A stretch of DNA of 64,000 bases from Flavobacterium endoglycinae (GCF_017352115.1 NZ_CP071448.1:2875001-2939000); one strand, 5' to 3'; counted from the stretch's first letter, positions 27,191 through 37,405 are shown. The notes: generated by a model not told the origin, from the sequence alone. Numbers and translations: made by a program.

Positions 27191-27985
27191 TTAGAATTCT
27201 AAATAGTAGATATATCCGAAGTTAAACCATACCTGCCAGTCATTTGACTTGTTTTCTGTATAGATTTGTTTGTTAGGATTTAATCCGTCGATCCAGTCAG
27301 AACTGTACATTTGAAAACGTGTTTCAAACATTAAATCACTCATGGTAGTCAATTTGTAATGAACTCCTACACCTGCTGTTGCAGCCACTGCGATTCCTGT
27401 TTCATTAGAAAATCCATGTGCACGTCCGTCAGAAGGAGTTAAATATTTACCAGGCGTAACAGTTGGAAGTGTCATATCTCCTAATTTTGAATTCAATTTA
27501 GCTGAATAATAAGATACTAAAAATCCAGCACTGAAATAAGGGCTTATTCCGCCAACAGAATTTTCAAAATTGTGAATACTTCTAAAAGGTGAATATTCTA
27601 GTTGAGCACCAATTCCAAGCAAAGTTGAAGTTCCTTTCATGTTTCTCAACTGAGTAGCAAATAACTCATTAGGTTTTCTTTCTACCCATTCTCCAAAGTG
27701 TCTCAGGTTAGTTCTGCTGAAAGACAATTCAGATCTGATTTTAAAATGCTCAGGAAAATAACGATCTCTGCTATTTGCGGCAGAAAAGTTCAGCCAGTGA
27801 ACCAGACCAATACCAATACCAGTATTGTTAATATTGGTGTCAGCATTATTTCTTTCTCCAAAATCAGATTGTAAAGTTATGGGACCTGCTATAATTCCGA
27901 TCTCGTGTGCAAGATCTGATTGAGCATTGGCAATTGTCGAGATGCCAAATAAGGCGAATAATGTGATATATAGGTATTTAAACAT
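27191..27985 (-). CDS. DUF6089-like outer-membrane beta-barrel protein
   Basis: Protein of 264 residues when started at the ATG at 27985-27983, which opens the signal peptide MFKYLYITLFALFGISTIANA. The longer frame adds 17 residues and is rejected. The mature chain has alternating aromatic/glycine strands (SDLAHEIGIIAGPITLQSDFGERNN, ...GVGVHYKLTTMSDLMFETRFQMY) and ends in ...WQVWFNFGYIYYLEF, a barrel-like C-terminus. This matches a common Flavobacteriia family; function unknown. Divergent from gdhA. Confidence 0.75.
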   Translation of the reverse strand: MFKYLYITLFALFGISTIANAQSDLAHEIGIIAGPITLQSDFGERNNADTNINNTGIGIGLVHWLNFSAANSRDRYFPEHFKIRSELSFSRTNLRHFGEWVERKPNELFATQLRNMKGTSTLLGIGAQLEYSPFRSIHNFENSVGGISPYFSAGFLVSYYSAKLNSKLGDMTLPTVTPGKYLTPSDGRAHGFSNETGIAVAATAGVGVHYKLTTMSDLMFETRFQMYSSDWIDGLNPNKQIYTENKSNDWQVWFNFGYIYYLEF

Positions 27986-28306
27986 TTTCGTGGGCTTAAA
28001 ATATTGGCAAATATATAAAAAAGCTAGTCCAAACAAAATATTAAATTCGTCTATTAAACAATTAGTAACAAAACACTTAATTTTCTGACTTTAACTCGAT
28101 GCTTTCGATGTAATTTCGGAAGTGTAAAATTGGTTTTCAGGGTTTGTTTAAAAATAACACAATTCTCTGCGGAAAACAAAAAAAATAACAAAACGTATGC
28201 AATTTGATGTATCTTTGTCTGTTGTAACGAAAACGTTTTCTTAAAACGTATTTTCCTGTTATAATTGATTGATTTAAAAACTATTATTTGAATAATTTAT
28301 TTAAAA
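27986..28306. promoter_or_regulatory. Divergent intergenic region with gdhA promoter box
   Basis: This 321-bp non-coding gap separates the barrel gene and gdhA. A clear -7 box TATCTTTG is at 28210-28217 on the plus strand, which gives a gdhA leader of about 80 nt. No -33 TTG was seen at the standard spacing. Otherwise nothing was recognised. Confidence 0.6.
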
Positions 28307-29650
28307 ATGGAACAAAAAATAAATGAATTTATGGCTCTGGTTGAGTCAAAAAATCCGAACGAGCCAGAATTTCTTCAAGCAGTTAGAGAATTTGCAGAGA
28401 CGGTAATTCCATTTATCGCCGAAAGAAAAAAATACGATGGTAAAAATTTACTGTTAAGAATAGCTGAACCAGAAAGATCGGTAATTTTTAGAGTTCCGTG
28501 GGTTGACGACAAAGGAGAAATCATTGTAAACAGAGGATTTAGAATTCAAATGAACTCTGCAATTGGTCCTTATAAAGGTGGAATCAGATTTCATCACACA
28601 GTAAATTTATCTGTTTTGAAATTTTTGGCTTTCGAGCAGGTATTTAAAAATAGTTTGACAACTCTTCCAATGGGTGGAGGAAAAGGAGGATCTGACTTTG
28701 ATCCTGAAGGAAAATCGGATGGAGAAATCATGCGTTTCTGCCAGTCATTTATGACTGAGTTATGCCGTCATATTGGTCCAGATCTTGACGTTCCTGCTGG
28801 AGATATTGGAGTAGGAGCGAGAGAAATCGGATATTTATTTGGCCAGTACAAAAGAATCAGAAATGAGTTTACTGGAGTTTTAACTGGAAAAGGACTTGCA
28901 TACGGAGGGTCATTAATCAGACCAGAAGCTACAGGTTATGGAGTAGTATATTTTACAGATCAAATGCTTCGTACAATCGGACATGAGATTAAAGGTAAAC
29001 GAGTGGCGATTTCTGGATTTGGAAACGTAGCTTGGGGAGTTGCTTTAAAAATAAATGAATTAGGCGGAAAAGTAGTAACTATTTCTGGTCCTGATGGATA
29101 TATTTATGATGAAGAAGGAATCTCTGGAGAAAAAATCGACCACATGCTGGAAATGAGAGCAAGTGGTGATAACAGAGCCGAAAGATATTTAGAGAAATAT
29201 CCAAATGCTGTTTTCCATAAAGGAAAAAGCCCTTGGGAAGTAAAAGTAGACATTGCTATTCCATGTGCAACTCAAAATGAGTTAAACGGAGACGATGCTA
29301 AAAAATTAATTGATAATGGTGTTTTATGTGTAACAGAAGCGGCAAACATGCCTTCTACTTTAGACGCTATTAAACTTTTCTTAGATAATAAAGTCCTTTT
29401 TGCCCCAGGAAAGGCCGCTAATGCCGGTGGTGTTGCCGCTTCAGGATTAGAAATGACTCAAAACTCGATCCGCTTAAACTGGACAAGTGAAGAAGTTGAT
29501 TTGAGATTGAAAGAAATTATGATTGGAATTCACAACCAATGTAAAAAATACGGTGCAGAAGAAGACGGATATGTTAACTACGTAAAAGGAGCCAACATTG
29601 CCGGATTTGTAAAAGTTGCCGATGCTATGCTTGCACAAGGTGTAGTTTAA
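28307..29650 (+). CDS. gdhA: NADP-specific glutamate dehydrogenase
   Basis: Hexameric enzyme that makes glutamate from 2-oxoglutarate and ammonia. The 447-residue protein has the active-site stretch LPMGGGKGGSDFDPEGKSD with the catalytic Lys, the substrate loop RIQMNSAIGPYKGGIRFH, the nucleotide motif GFGNVAWG in VAISGFGNVAWGVAL, and AANAGGVAASGLEM. Its length is standard for the small bacterial class. A terminator follows at 29666-29712. Confidence 0.97.
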   Translation: MEQKINEFMALVESKNPNEPEFLQAVREFAETVIPFIAERKKYDGKNLLLRIAEPERSVIFRVPWVDDKGEIIVNRGFRIQMNSAIGPYKGGIRFHHTVNLSVLKFLAFEQVFKNSLTTLPMGGGKGGSDFDPEGKSDGEIMRFCQSFMTELCRHIGPDLDVPAGDIGVGAREIGYLFGQYKRIRNEFTGVLTGKGLAYGGSLIRPEATGYGVVYFTDQMLRTIGHEIKGKRVAISGFGNVAWGVALKINELGGKVVTISGPDGYIYDEEGISGEKIDHMLEMRASGDNRAERYLEKYPNAVFHKGKSPWEVKVDIAIPCATQNELNGDDAKKLIDNGVLCVTEAANMPSTLDAIKLFLDNKVLFAPGKAANAGGVAASGLEMTQNSIRLNWTSEEVDLRLKEIMIGIHNQCKKYGAEEDGYVNYVKGANIAGFVKVADAMLAQGVV

Positions 29651-29665
29651 GATTAATTACAATTG

Positions 29666-29712
29666 AAAAATGCCCTCATTTGTCTTTTTTGATGAATCGA
29701 GGGCATTTTTTT
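29666..29712 (+). terminator. Intrinsic terminator after gdhA
   Basis: The stem AAATGCCCTC/GAGGGCATTT is followed by T7. It excludes the long upstream extension of the next reading frame. Confidence 0.85.
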
Positions 29713-29751
29713 GTTTCCTAAAGAACAAAATTCTATTACTTTCGTTTGTAG

Positions 29752-29759
29752 TATATTTG
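29752..29759 (+). promoter_or_regulatory. -7 promoter box of the PorZ-like gene
   Basis: TATATTTG matches TAnnTTTG. Transcription would start near 29766, 18 nt before the ATG at 29784. Confidence 0.55.
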
Positions 29760-29783
29760 TCTATCCGAGAATATATTTTTAAG

Positions 29784-32063
29784 ATGAAAAAGAACTTTCT
29801 GTCTATCATAAGTTTATTATTGTTTCAATTTGGTTTTGCGCAAGGATTATCTTGGCAGGGCTACTTTTCATTTAATGAAATTAAAGGTATTTCAGAATCT
29901 TCAACCTCTGTTTTTGCTGCTTCAGAAAATGCTCTCTTTTCTAAAAATTCAACCTCAAACGCTATAAAAACCATCACCACGGTTGATGGGCTTTCAGGGC
30001 AAACCATATCGGCGGTTTATTATAGTCCTTCTTTCAAAAAAACAATTGTCGGCTACGAGAATGGTTTAATGACCTTAATTAATGAAGCTGATGGTAGTAT
30101 TGTAAAAAAAGTTGATATTATAAGTAAACAGCTGGCGGCAAATCTTAAAAAAATAAATCACATCATGGAACATAACGGATTTCTGTATGTTTCTTGTGAT
30201 TTCGGTATTGTACAATTTAATTTGACGACATCGCAATTTGGAGATACCTATTTTATTGGTGATAACGGAGCCGAAATTAGTGTCAAACAAACCGCTTTTT
30301 ATAACGGATTTATTTTTGCAGCTACTTCAAGCGGTATCAGAAGAGCTAATATTACAAATCCTAATTTAAACGATTTTAGCCAGTGGACTCTTGTAAGCGC
30401 AGGATCATGGTTAGGTGTTGCAGCTGTAGATGCTGAACTCGCTGTCGTTAATTCTACAGGAAATGTTCAACGTTATAACGGAAATGATTTTACAGCATTT
30501 TTACAGCTTCCATCTGCACCAACTGGATTTCATGTTGTCAATCATAATTTATTAGCCACCACTTCTGGAGCTGTTTCTATTTTAAATAATCAATTAGCAA
30601 TGACTCGTCAAATTTTCAATTCACAACTTCCCGAAGCCAATTTGACTTTTTCCTGTGCTTCAGCAGTTGGCGATATTTTATACATTGGAACAAAAGAAAA
30701 AGGGCTGTTTTCCACCTCTCTTTCAAATCCTGGAACTTTTGAAAATTCCACTCCTGAAGGCCCTTTTCGAAATAACATCTTTTCATTAGATGCTACTCCG
30801 AATGTGCTTTGGGCGGTTTATGGAGATTACGACACCTATTACAATCCTTACGAACTGGACAGTTATGGCATAAGTAAACTTAATAACTCAAAATGGTTAA
30901 ATATCACGTATTCAGAAGTTTATGATGCAAAATCAATTACACGGATTATTGTCAATCCAAACAATGAAAAACAGGTTTATGCCAGTTCTTTTTTCTCTGG
31001 ATTGCTCCGAATTGAAAATGATATTCCGAATCTTTTATATAACGAAAAAAACAGCGGACTCGAATCTTTGACTTTTGCAGGGCCCAATTATATCGATGTT
31101 CGTATTAACGGAACTGCCTTCGATAAAACAGGAAATTTATGGGTAACCAACAGCCGAATCAAAAACGGATTGAAAGTTTTAAAAACCAATGGTCAATGGC
31201 AGAGTTTTGCCACAAGTTCAATTTTGACCGATGCAGAACAAACCAATTATTCAAACATTGTTATTGATAAAAATAATGTCAAGTGGATTTCAACCAGCAG
31301 CGAAGGTGTAATTGCTTTTAATGAAAGCACCAACACGTTCAAAAAAATAACCACTGGAGCTGATGCCGGAAATTTACCAATTGCCGATGTCAGATCGGTA
31401 GCATTAGATACTAAAAACCAACTTTGGATTGGAACAACAAAAGGATTGCGTGTTTTGTCTAATGTTGGAAGTTTTCAAGCAGAAGGGCAAATGAAAGCCA
31501 ATCCGATTATTATTATAGATGATAATCTGGCTCAGGAATTAATGTATGAACAATTTATTACCTCAATTGTAGTCGATGGCGCGAATAATAAATGGATTGG
31601 TACAGTAGATTCTGGTATTTTTATGGTTTCTCCAAATGGTCAGGAAACCAAATATCATTTTACGATAAACAATTCGCCGCTGCCAAGTAATGTGATCAAC
31701 GATATTAAAATCAACAGCACAACGGGAGAAGTATTTATAGCGACCAATAAAGGAATGATATCCTTCAAAGGAATCGCAACAGGTGCTAATGATGATTTGA
31801 ATAACGTATATGTTTATCCAAACCCGGTTCGTCCTAATTATACAGGAACTGTAAAAGTTGCCGGACTGCTGGATAAAGCAAATGTAAAAATTACCGATAT
31901 CGAAGGAAATCTAGTATACGAAACAACTTCTGAAGGCGGAACAATAGAATGGGACACAACCGCTTTCGGAAATTATAAAGTTTCTTCAGGTGTTTATATG
32001 ATTTTTATTTCAGCACAAGACGGCGGAGAAACGAAAGTTAAGAAAGTAATGATTATTCGATAA
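29784..32063 (+). CDS. porZ: PorZ-like type IX secretion protein, two beta-propellers
   Basis: Protein of 759 residues started at the ATG at 29784 (MKKNFLSIISLLLFQFGFAQG, a signal peptide). The 38 residues before it would be encoded across the gdhA terminator. The chain shows repeating propeller strands (NALFSKNSTSNAIKTITTVDGLSGQTISAVYY, and later NLWVTNS and QLWIGTTKGLRVLS). It ends with a sorting-type domain (VYVYPNPVRPNYTGTVKVAGL ... SGVYMIFI). The length, the two-propeller plan and the adjacency to recO fit PorZ, which takes part in A-LPS attachment of secreted proteins on the cell surface. Other propeller proteins are less likely. Confidence 0.8.
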   Translation: MKKNFLSIISLLLFQFGFAQGLSWQGYFSFNEIKGISESSTSVFAASENALFSKNSTSNAIKTITTVDGLSGQTISAVYYSPSFKKTIVGYENGLMTLINEADGSIVKKVDIISKQLAANLKKINHIMEHNGFLYVSCDFGIVQFNLTTSQFGDTYFIGDNGAEISVKQTAFYNGFIFAATSSGIRRANITNPNLNDFSQWTLVSAGSWLGVAAVDAELAVVNSTGNVQRYNGNDFTAFLQLPSAPTGFHVVNHNLLATTSGAVSILNNQLAMTRQIFNSQLPEANLTFSCASAVGDILYIGTKEKGLFSTSLSNPGTFENSTPEGPFRNNIFSLDATPNVLWAVYGDYDTYYNPYELDSYGISKLNNSKWLNITYSEVYDAKSITRIIVNPNNEKQVYASSFFSGLLRIENDIPNLLYNEKNSGLESLTFAGPNYIDVRINGTAFDKTGNLWVTNSRIKNGLKVLKTNGQWQSFATSSILTDAEQTNYSNIVIDKNNVKWISTSSEGVIAFNESTNTFKKITTGADAGNLPIADVRSVALDTKNQLWIGTTKGLRVLSNVGSFQAEGQMKANPIIIIDDNLAQELMYEQFITSIVVDGANNKWIGTVDSGIFMVSPNGQETKYHFTINNSPLPSNVINDIKINSTTGEVFIATNKGMISFKGIATGANDDLNNVYVYPNPVRPNYTGTVKVAGLLDKANVKITDIEGNLVYETTSEGGTIEWDTTAFGNYKVSSGVYMIFISAQDGGETKVKKVMIIR

Positions 32064-32154
32064 GTATTCAGTATTCAGTGATCAGTTTTTAGTGATCAGT
32101 CGGAATGGTTTCTATAAAAATCTAAAATCTACATTCTAAAATCTAAAATAACCC

Positions 32155-32868
32155 GTGCTCGTCAAAACCAAAGCCATAGTAATCTCTTCTTTAAAATTTC
32201 AGGAAAAAAGCTTGATCGTAAAATGCTTTACGCTTTCAAACGGACTGAAATCTTATTTTGTGCGCGATGCATTTTCAAGTCGGAAAGCAAATCAAAAGAT
32301 TGCTTATTTTCAGCCGTTTTCGATTTTAGAAATTGAAGCCGTTCATAAAAATAAAGGCACTTTAGAGAATTTTAAAGAAATAAAAAGTGCCGTTCCGTTT
32401 CAGAGTATTCATACTGATATTGTGAAAAGTACAATGGTCATGTTTCTTTCAGAAATGCTGCATTATTCCATTCAAGAAGAAGAAAAAAACGAACAGCTTT
32501 TCGTGTTTTTAGAAACTGCACTTACTTGGCTGGATCATCATGACGAAATCTCCAATTTTCATTTAATTCTGCTTTTAGAAATCACAAAATACCTCGGGTT
32601 TTATCCTGATGTTTCTGAAATCGATTTGCCTTTTTTTGAAATAAATGAAGGCATTTTTACACTTTTTCAAAAAGCAAATGTACTGTCTGAACACGAAACA
32701 AATTTGTTTAAAAAATTATTGGAATTAAAATTTGATAACGATCAAAAAGTCTTTCATGTGGCAGAAAGACAAATACTTCTTAAAATCCTGATTGATTATT
32801 ACAGTTTGCATCTCGAAGGATTCAAAAAACCAAAGTCTTTGGATATTTTAAAAGAAGTTTTCTCTTAG
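32155..32868 (+). CDS. recO: DNA repair protein RecO
   Basis: Recombination mediator of 237 residues that helps load RecA on gaps. It starts at a GTG (32155); MLVKTKAIVISSLKFQEKSLIVKCFT is the normal family N-terminus (OB fold). The later part is helical, as in RecO, with EIDLPFFEINEGIF and the C-terminal helix. The start is preceded by a run of CTAAAATCTAAAATA words. It sits between porZ and ileS in the same direction. Confidence 0.92.
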   Translation: MLVKTKAIVISSLKFQEKSLIVKCFTLSNGLKSYFVRDAFSSRKANQKIAYFQPFSILEIEAVHKNKGTLENFKEIKSAVPFQSIHTDIVKSTMVMFLSEMLHYSIQEEEKNEQLFVFLETALTWLDHHDEISNFHLILLLEITKYLGFYPDVSEIDLPFFEINEGIFTLFQKANVLSEHETNLFKKLLELKFDNDQKVFHVAERQILLKILIDYYSLHLEGFKKPKSLDILKEVFS

Positions 32869-32998
32869 ATTGCTTGAAAGTAGCGCTTTTTTTGAGAAAT
32901 CTACCTCAAATTAATCCAAATCCGTCTTTTTTCCGTCATCTTTTATCTATTTTCCTCAAAATTCCTTACTTTCGCACCTCGTTTAAGAAAAGGATAAA

Positions 32999-35900
32999 AT
33001 GAGTACAAAATTTACTGAATACAAAGGACTTGACTTACCAACTGTAGCGTCTGAAGTTCTTGATTTTTGGAAGAAAGAAAATATATTTGAAAAGAGTGTA
33101 ACAACTCGCGAAGGTGCTGAACCTTTCGTATTTTTTGAAGGTCCGCCTTCAGCAAACGGATTGCCAGGAATTCACCACGTAATGGCACGTGCGATTAAAG
33201 ATATTTTTTGCAGATATAAAACTCAAAAAGGTTTTCAAGTAAAACGAAAAGCCGGATGGGATACTCACGGTTTGCCTGTTGAATTAGGTACCGAAAAAGA
33301 ATTAGGAATTACAAAAGAAGATATTGGTAAAACAATTTCAATCGAAGAATATAACGAAGCGTGTAAAAGAACCGTTATGCGTTATACCGACGTATGGAAT
33401 GATTTGACCGAAAAAATGGGATATTGGGTTGATATGGAAGATCCGTATGTGACTTATAAACCAAAATATATGGAATCTGTTTGGTGGCTTTTAAAACAAA
33501 TCTACGATAAAGGTTTGTTGTACAAAGGATACACGATTCAGCCATATTCTCCAAAAGCAGGAACTGGATTGTCTTCTCACGAAGTAAACCAGCCTGGAGC
33601 GTATCGTGACGTAACTGATACTACAATTGTAGCACAGTTTAAAACACTTCCAGAAACGTTGCCTTCATTCTTGCAGGGTTTTGGAGATATCCACATTTTA
33701 GCTTGGACGACAACTCCTTGGACACTTCCTTCAAATACCGCTTTGACAGTGGGTCCAAAAATCGATTATGTTTTAGTTAAAACTTTTAATCAATATACTT
33801 TTGAGCCAATCAATGTTATTTTGGCCAAAAACTTAGTTGGAAAACAATTCGGAAAAGGATTTTTCTTAAGTGAAGATGACGCTGATTTTGACAATGTGAA
33901 AAACGGCGACAAAAAACTTCCATACAAAATCTTAACCGAAGCAAAAGGAGCCGATTTAGTAGAAATTCGTTACGAGCAATTATTGCCTTACGTATTGCCC
34001 TATGAAAATGCTGAAAATGCATTTAGAGTAATCGCAGGTGATTTTGTTACTACTGAAGATGGAACAGGAGTAGTACATACAGCTCCTACTTTTGGTGCAG
34101 ATGATGCTAAAGTAGCAAAAGAAGCAAAACCAGAAGTGCCGCCAATGTTAGTTTTAGACGAAAATGGAACTGCAGTTCCTTTAGTTGATTTACAAGGAAA
34201 ATTCACTTCTCATTTGGGTGATTTGGCTGGTAAATACGTTAAAAACGAATATTACGATGCAGGACAAGCTCCAGAGAAATCGGTAGATGTTGAAATTGCT
34301 ATTCGATTAAAAGAAGAAAATAAAGCCTTTAAGGTTGAAAAATACGTACATAGTTATCCACATAGTTGGAGAACTGATGAGCCGTTGTTATATTATCCAC
34401 TAGATTCTTGGTTCATTAAAGTAACCGATGTAAAAGATAGAATGTTCGACCTGAACGAAACTATCAATTGGAAACCTAAGTCTACTGGTGAAGGACGTTT
34501 TGGGAATTGGCTTAAAAATGCTAATGATTGGAACTTATCTCGTTCTAGATATTGGGGAATTCCGTTGCCAATTTGGAGAACTGAAGATAAAAAAGAAGAA
34601 GTTCTTATTGGCTCTGTTGAAGAATTGTACAATGCGATTGAGAAATCTATCGAAGCTGGTTTTCAAAAAGAAAATCCGTTTAAAGGTTTTGAGATCGGAA
34701 ACATGTCTGAATCAAATTATGATTTAATTGATTTGCACAAAAATGTTGTGGATGAAATTACTTTAGTTTCTGCTTCTGGAAAACCAATGAAGCGCGAAAG
34801 TGATCTAATCGACGTTTGGTTTGATTCTGGAGCAATGCCTTATTCGCAATGGCATTATCCATTTGAAAACAAAGACAAAATTGATGAGAATAAAGATTTT
34901 CCGGCTAATTTTATTGCAGAAGGAGTAGATCAAACACGTGGATGGTTCTATACCTTACACGCGATCGGAACTTTGGTTTTTGATAAAGTGGCCTACAAAA
35001 ATGTTGTTTCAAACGGTTTGGTGTTAGACAAAAACGGACAAAAAATGTCTAAACGTCTAGGAAACGCAACAGATCCTTTTGAAACCATTGCAGAATACGG
35101 TCCAGATGCAACACGTTGGTACATGATTTCAAACGCTAATCCTTGGGATAACTTGAAATTTGATATCGAAGGAATTGCTGAGGTTCGTCGTAAGTTCTTT
35201 GGAACACTTTACAACACCTATTCATTCTTCTCGTTATATGCGAACATCGACGGATTTAAATATGCCGAAGCTGAAATTCCATTAAACGAAAGACCTGAAA
35301 TCGATCAGTGGATTATTTCTGAATTACATACGTTAATAAAATTTGTTGACGAATGTTATGAAGATTACGAGCCTACAAAAGCAACAAGAGCGATTTCTGA
35401 TTTCGTTCAGGAGAATTTAAGTAACTGGTACGTTCGTTTATGCCGTCGCCGTTTCTGGAAAGGTGAATATGCAAAAGATAAAATTGCAGCTTACCAAACG
35501 CTTTATACTTGTTTGCTTACAATCAGTAAATTAAGCGCTCCGGTTGCGCCGTTCTTTATGGATCAATTGTATCGCGATTTAACAGCTTTGACAGGAACTG
35601 AGAATTTTGCCAGCGTTCACTTGGCTGAATTCCCAAAATTTGTCGAAAACTTTGTTAATAAAACGTTGGAAAGCAAAATGCAGAAGGCGCAAACGATCTC
35701 ATCTTTGGTGTTATCGCTGCGTAAAAAAGAAATGATTAAAGTTCGTCAACCTCTGCAAAAGGTAATGATTCCGGTACTTGACGAGGGTCAGCGTGCTGAA
35801 ATCGAAGCGATTTCTGACTTGGTAAAAGCGGAGGTAAATGTGAAAGAAATTGAACTTTTAGACGATGCTTCTGGTATCTTGGTGAAACAAATTAAGCCTA

Positions 35901-36400
35901 ATTTTAAAGCATTAGGACCACGTTTTGGTAAGGATATGGGGTTGATTTCTAAGGAGATACAAGGTTTTTCTGCAGAACAGATTAATCAGCTTGACAAGCA
36001 GGGAACGTTAGATATTGTTATTGCAGGAAATAGTGTAACTTTATCATTAGAAGACGTCGAAATAACATCGCAGGATATCGAAGGATGGTTAGTGGCAAAT
36101 TCAAACGGAATTACGGTTGCACTTGACATCACCATATCTGAAGAGTTGAAAAATGAAGGTATCGCGAGAGAATTAGTAAACAGAATTCAGAATATCCGTA
36201 AAGATTCAGGATTTGAAGTTACTGATAAGATCAAAGTACAAATAAAAAGAGACAGTATTTTAGAAGAAGCTGTTTCAAAAAATGAAGATTACATAAAATC
36301 GGAAACATTAACAGACGAACTGGTTTTTGCTGACGCTTTAGAAAACGGCACAGAAATTGAGTTTGATGACATTAGAACAATGATATTAATTTCAAAATAG
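32999..36400 (+). CDS. ileS: Isoleucine-tRNA ligase
   Basis: Class I aminoacyl-tRNA synthetase of 1133 residues that charges tRNA-Ile. The HIGH-type motif is PGIHH (56-60) after GPPSANG. The editing (CP1) domain includes LAWTTTPWTLPSNTAL, and the KMSKR signature lies at 682-686. The C-terminal anticodon-binding region is helical (about 800-950). The size and the absence of a C-terminal zinc cluster fit the long bacterial/eukaryote-like IleS clade. A promoter-like TACTTTCG is at 32967-32974. A DksA-like gene follows after 7 nt and is probably co-transcribed. Confidence 0.97.
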   Translation: MSTKFTEYKGLDLPTVASEVLDFWKKENIFEKSVTTREGAEPFVFFEGPPSANGLPGIHHVMARAIKDIFCRYKTQKGFQVKRKAGWDTHGLPVELGTEKELGITKEDIGKTISIEEYNEACKRTVMRYTDVWNDLTEKMGYWVDMEDPYVTYKPKYMESVWWLLKQIYDKGLLYKGYTIQPYSPKAGTGLSSHEVNQPGAYRDVTDTTIVAQFKTLPETLPSFLQGFGDIHILAWTTTPWTLPSNTALTVGPKIDYVLVKTFNQYTFEPINVILAKNLVGKQFGKGFFLSEDDADFDNVKNGDKKLPYKILTEAKGADLVEIRYEQLLPYVLPYENAENAFRVIAGDFVTTEDGTGVVHTAPTFGADDAKVAKEAKPEVPPMLVLDENGTAVPLVDLQGKFTSHLGDLAGKYVKNEYYDAGQAPEKSVDVEIAIRLKEENKAFKVEKYVHSYPHSWRTDEPLLYYPLDSWFIKVTDVKDRMFDLNETINWKPKSTGEGRFGNWLKNANDWNLSRSRYWGIPLPIWRTEDKKEEVLIGSVEELYNAIEKSIEAGFQKENPFKGFEIGNMSESNYDLIDLHKNVVDEITLVSASGKPMKRESDLIDVWFDSGAMPYSQWHYPFENKDKIDENKDFPANFIAEGVDQTRGWFYTLHAIGTLVFDKVAYKNVVSNGLVLDKNGQKMSKRLGNATDPFETIAEYGPDATRWYMISNANPWDNLKFDIEGIAEVRRKFFGTLYNTYSFFSLYANIDGFKYAEAEIPLNERPEIDQWIISELHTLIKFVDECYEDYEPTKATRAISDFVQENLSNWYVRLCRRRFWKGEYAKDKIAAYQTLYTCLLTISKLSAPVAPFFMDQLYRDLTALTGTENFASVHLAEFPKFVENFVNKTLESKMQKAQTISSLVLSLRKKEMIKVRQPLQKVMIPVLDEGQRAEIEAISDLVKAEVNVKEIELLDDASGILVKQIKPNFKALGPRFGKDMGLISKEIQGFSAEQINQLDKQGTLDIVIAGNSVTLSLEDVEITSQDIEGWLVANSNGITVALDITISEELKNEGIARELVNRIQNIRKDSGFEVTDKIKVQIKRDSILEEAVSKNEDYIKSETLTDELVFADALENGTEIEFDDIRTMILISK

Positions 36401-36407
36401 TTAGAAA

Positions 36408-36788
36408 ATGATAGATGAAATTACAAGATACTCTGATGCAGATCTAGCAGAGTTCAAAGAAATAATCCAGGCAAAAATTAAAAAAGCACAAGAAGATCTA
36501 GATTTGATCAAAAGTGCCTATATGAACGATTTGAATAACGGAACTGATGATACTTCTCCAACATTTAAAGCTTTTGAAGAAGGAAGTGAGACCATGTCAA
36601 AAGAAGCAAACTCTCAGTTGGCTATCAGACAAGAGAAATTCATTCGTGACTTAAAAAATGCCTTATTCCGTGTAGAAAATAAAACATACGGTATCTGCAA
36701 AGTAACAGGTAAATTAATTAGTAAGGAAAGGCTTAAAATCGTTCCTCATGCAACCATGAGTATCGAAGCTAAAAACTTGCAGCGATAA
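36408..36788 (+). CDS. TraR/DksA-family zinc-finger-like protein
   Basis: Protein of 126 residues: an N-terminal coiled coil (about 10-90) and a short C-terminal domain. The zinc-finger region reads YGICKVTGKLISKERLKIVPHAT; only one of the four zinc-binding cysteines of classical DksA remains, so metal-free function is expected. It probably binds the RNA polymerase secondary channel like DksA/TraR proteins, but this is inferred. It is 7 nt after ileS. Confidence 0.85.
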   Translation: MIDEITRYSDADLAEFKEIIQAKIKKAQEDLDLIKSAYMNDLNNGTDDTSPTFKAFEEGSETMSKEANSQLAIRQEKFIRDLKNALFRVENKTYGICKVTGKLISKERLKIVPHATMSIEAKNLQR

Positions 36789-36807
36789 TCAAAAATATAC
36801 ATTCAGT

Positions 36808-36835
36808 AAGCGCTCCTTTTTAGGGGCGTTTTTTG
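36808..36835 (+). terminator. Intrinsic terminator after the DksA-like gene
   Basis: The stem CGCTCC/GGGGCG with one G-T pair is followed by T6. Confidence 0.7.
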
Positions 36836-36977
36836 TTTAATGTTTGTTCCGTTTCTGTTCAAGCGCGAATACGCTTCTTTTGAAAGAATTCGATTATAAA
36901 GTGAAATTTTCTTTGGAAACAGAAGGCTTTTGTTTTGTAAGAAAGAAAAAGAGGGAGAAATGAATGAAGAAATATAG

Positions 36978-37017
36978 TTTTAATTAGAACTGCCAATAAA
37001 GACAGTTCTAATTAAAA
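36978..37017 (-). terminator. Terminator hairpin after the roadblock-like pair, locus 1
   Basis: A perfect 15-bp inverted repeat TTTTAATTAGAACTG with its complement lies 8 nt past the stop of the 37025-37405 gene. It is AT-rich with no strong extra T-run. Confidence 0.6.
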
Positions 37018-37024
37018 TGAAAAA

Positions 37025-37405
37025 TTAAGCCAGATTTTTTTCTAAATCAGCTTTGTGTTTTCTTAAGACTGCTCTTGTCATTCCCAGATTTGCTTTACTA
37101 GCATCTGCAGCAAGATAGATCATGAATTTTTTATTTGGTGAAATGTCAATAATGTGAATTTGGTTTGAAAGAGTAATCAAAATATCTTCAATATCCTGAT
37201 TTAAACCTAAAGCTTTTACAGCATTCAATTTGGCTTTTACTACTTCTAGATTGTATGCGGCAGCAAGTTCAGGATCAAAAGCAGGATCGATAGTTATATT
37301 TCCAAAACTTAATCCTGATTCAATTTCGGTTACAGCTACAGCTATAAAGCCATTTACGTTGGTTTTCATTTCATTCAAAAACACATTTAAAAAGTCGTTG
37401 CTCAT
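37025..37405 (-). CDS. Roadblock/LC7-like protein, locus 1 gene B
   Basis: Protein of 126 residues with the compact alpha/beta pattern of roadblock/LC7 (MglB-like) domains. It is strongly similar along its whole length to the protein at 49084-49458; shared blocks are FDPELA, AYNLEVVKAKLNA, KALGL and DILITL-QIHIID. It is the second gene of a two-gene unit; the partner (37436-37792) lies 30 nt upstream. Roadblock proteins usually dimerise and regulate small GTPases, but no GTPase is in the window. Function unknown. Confidence 0.75.
   Translation of the reverse strand: MSNDFLNVFLNEMKTNVNGFIAVAVTEIESGLSFGNITIDPAFDPELAAAYNLEVVKAKLNAVKALGLNQDIEDILITLSNQIHIIDISPNKKFMIYLAADASKANLGMTRAVLRKHKADLEKNLA

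Noticed and set aside
29670..29783. N-terminal extension of the PorZ-like protein
   Set aside because: It would be read through the gdhA terminator, and the signal peptide begins at 29784.
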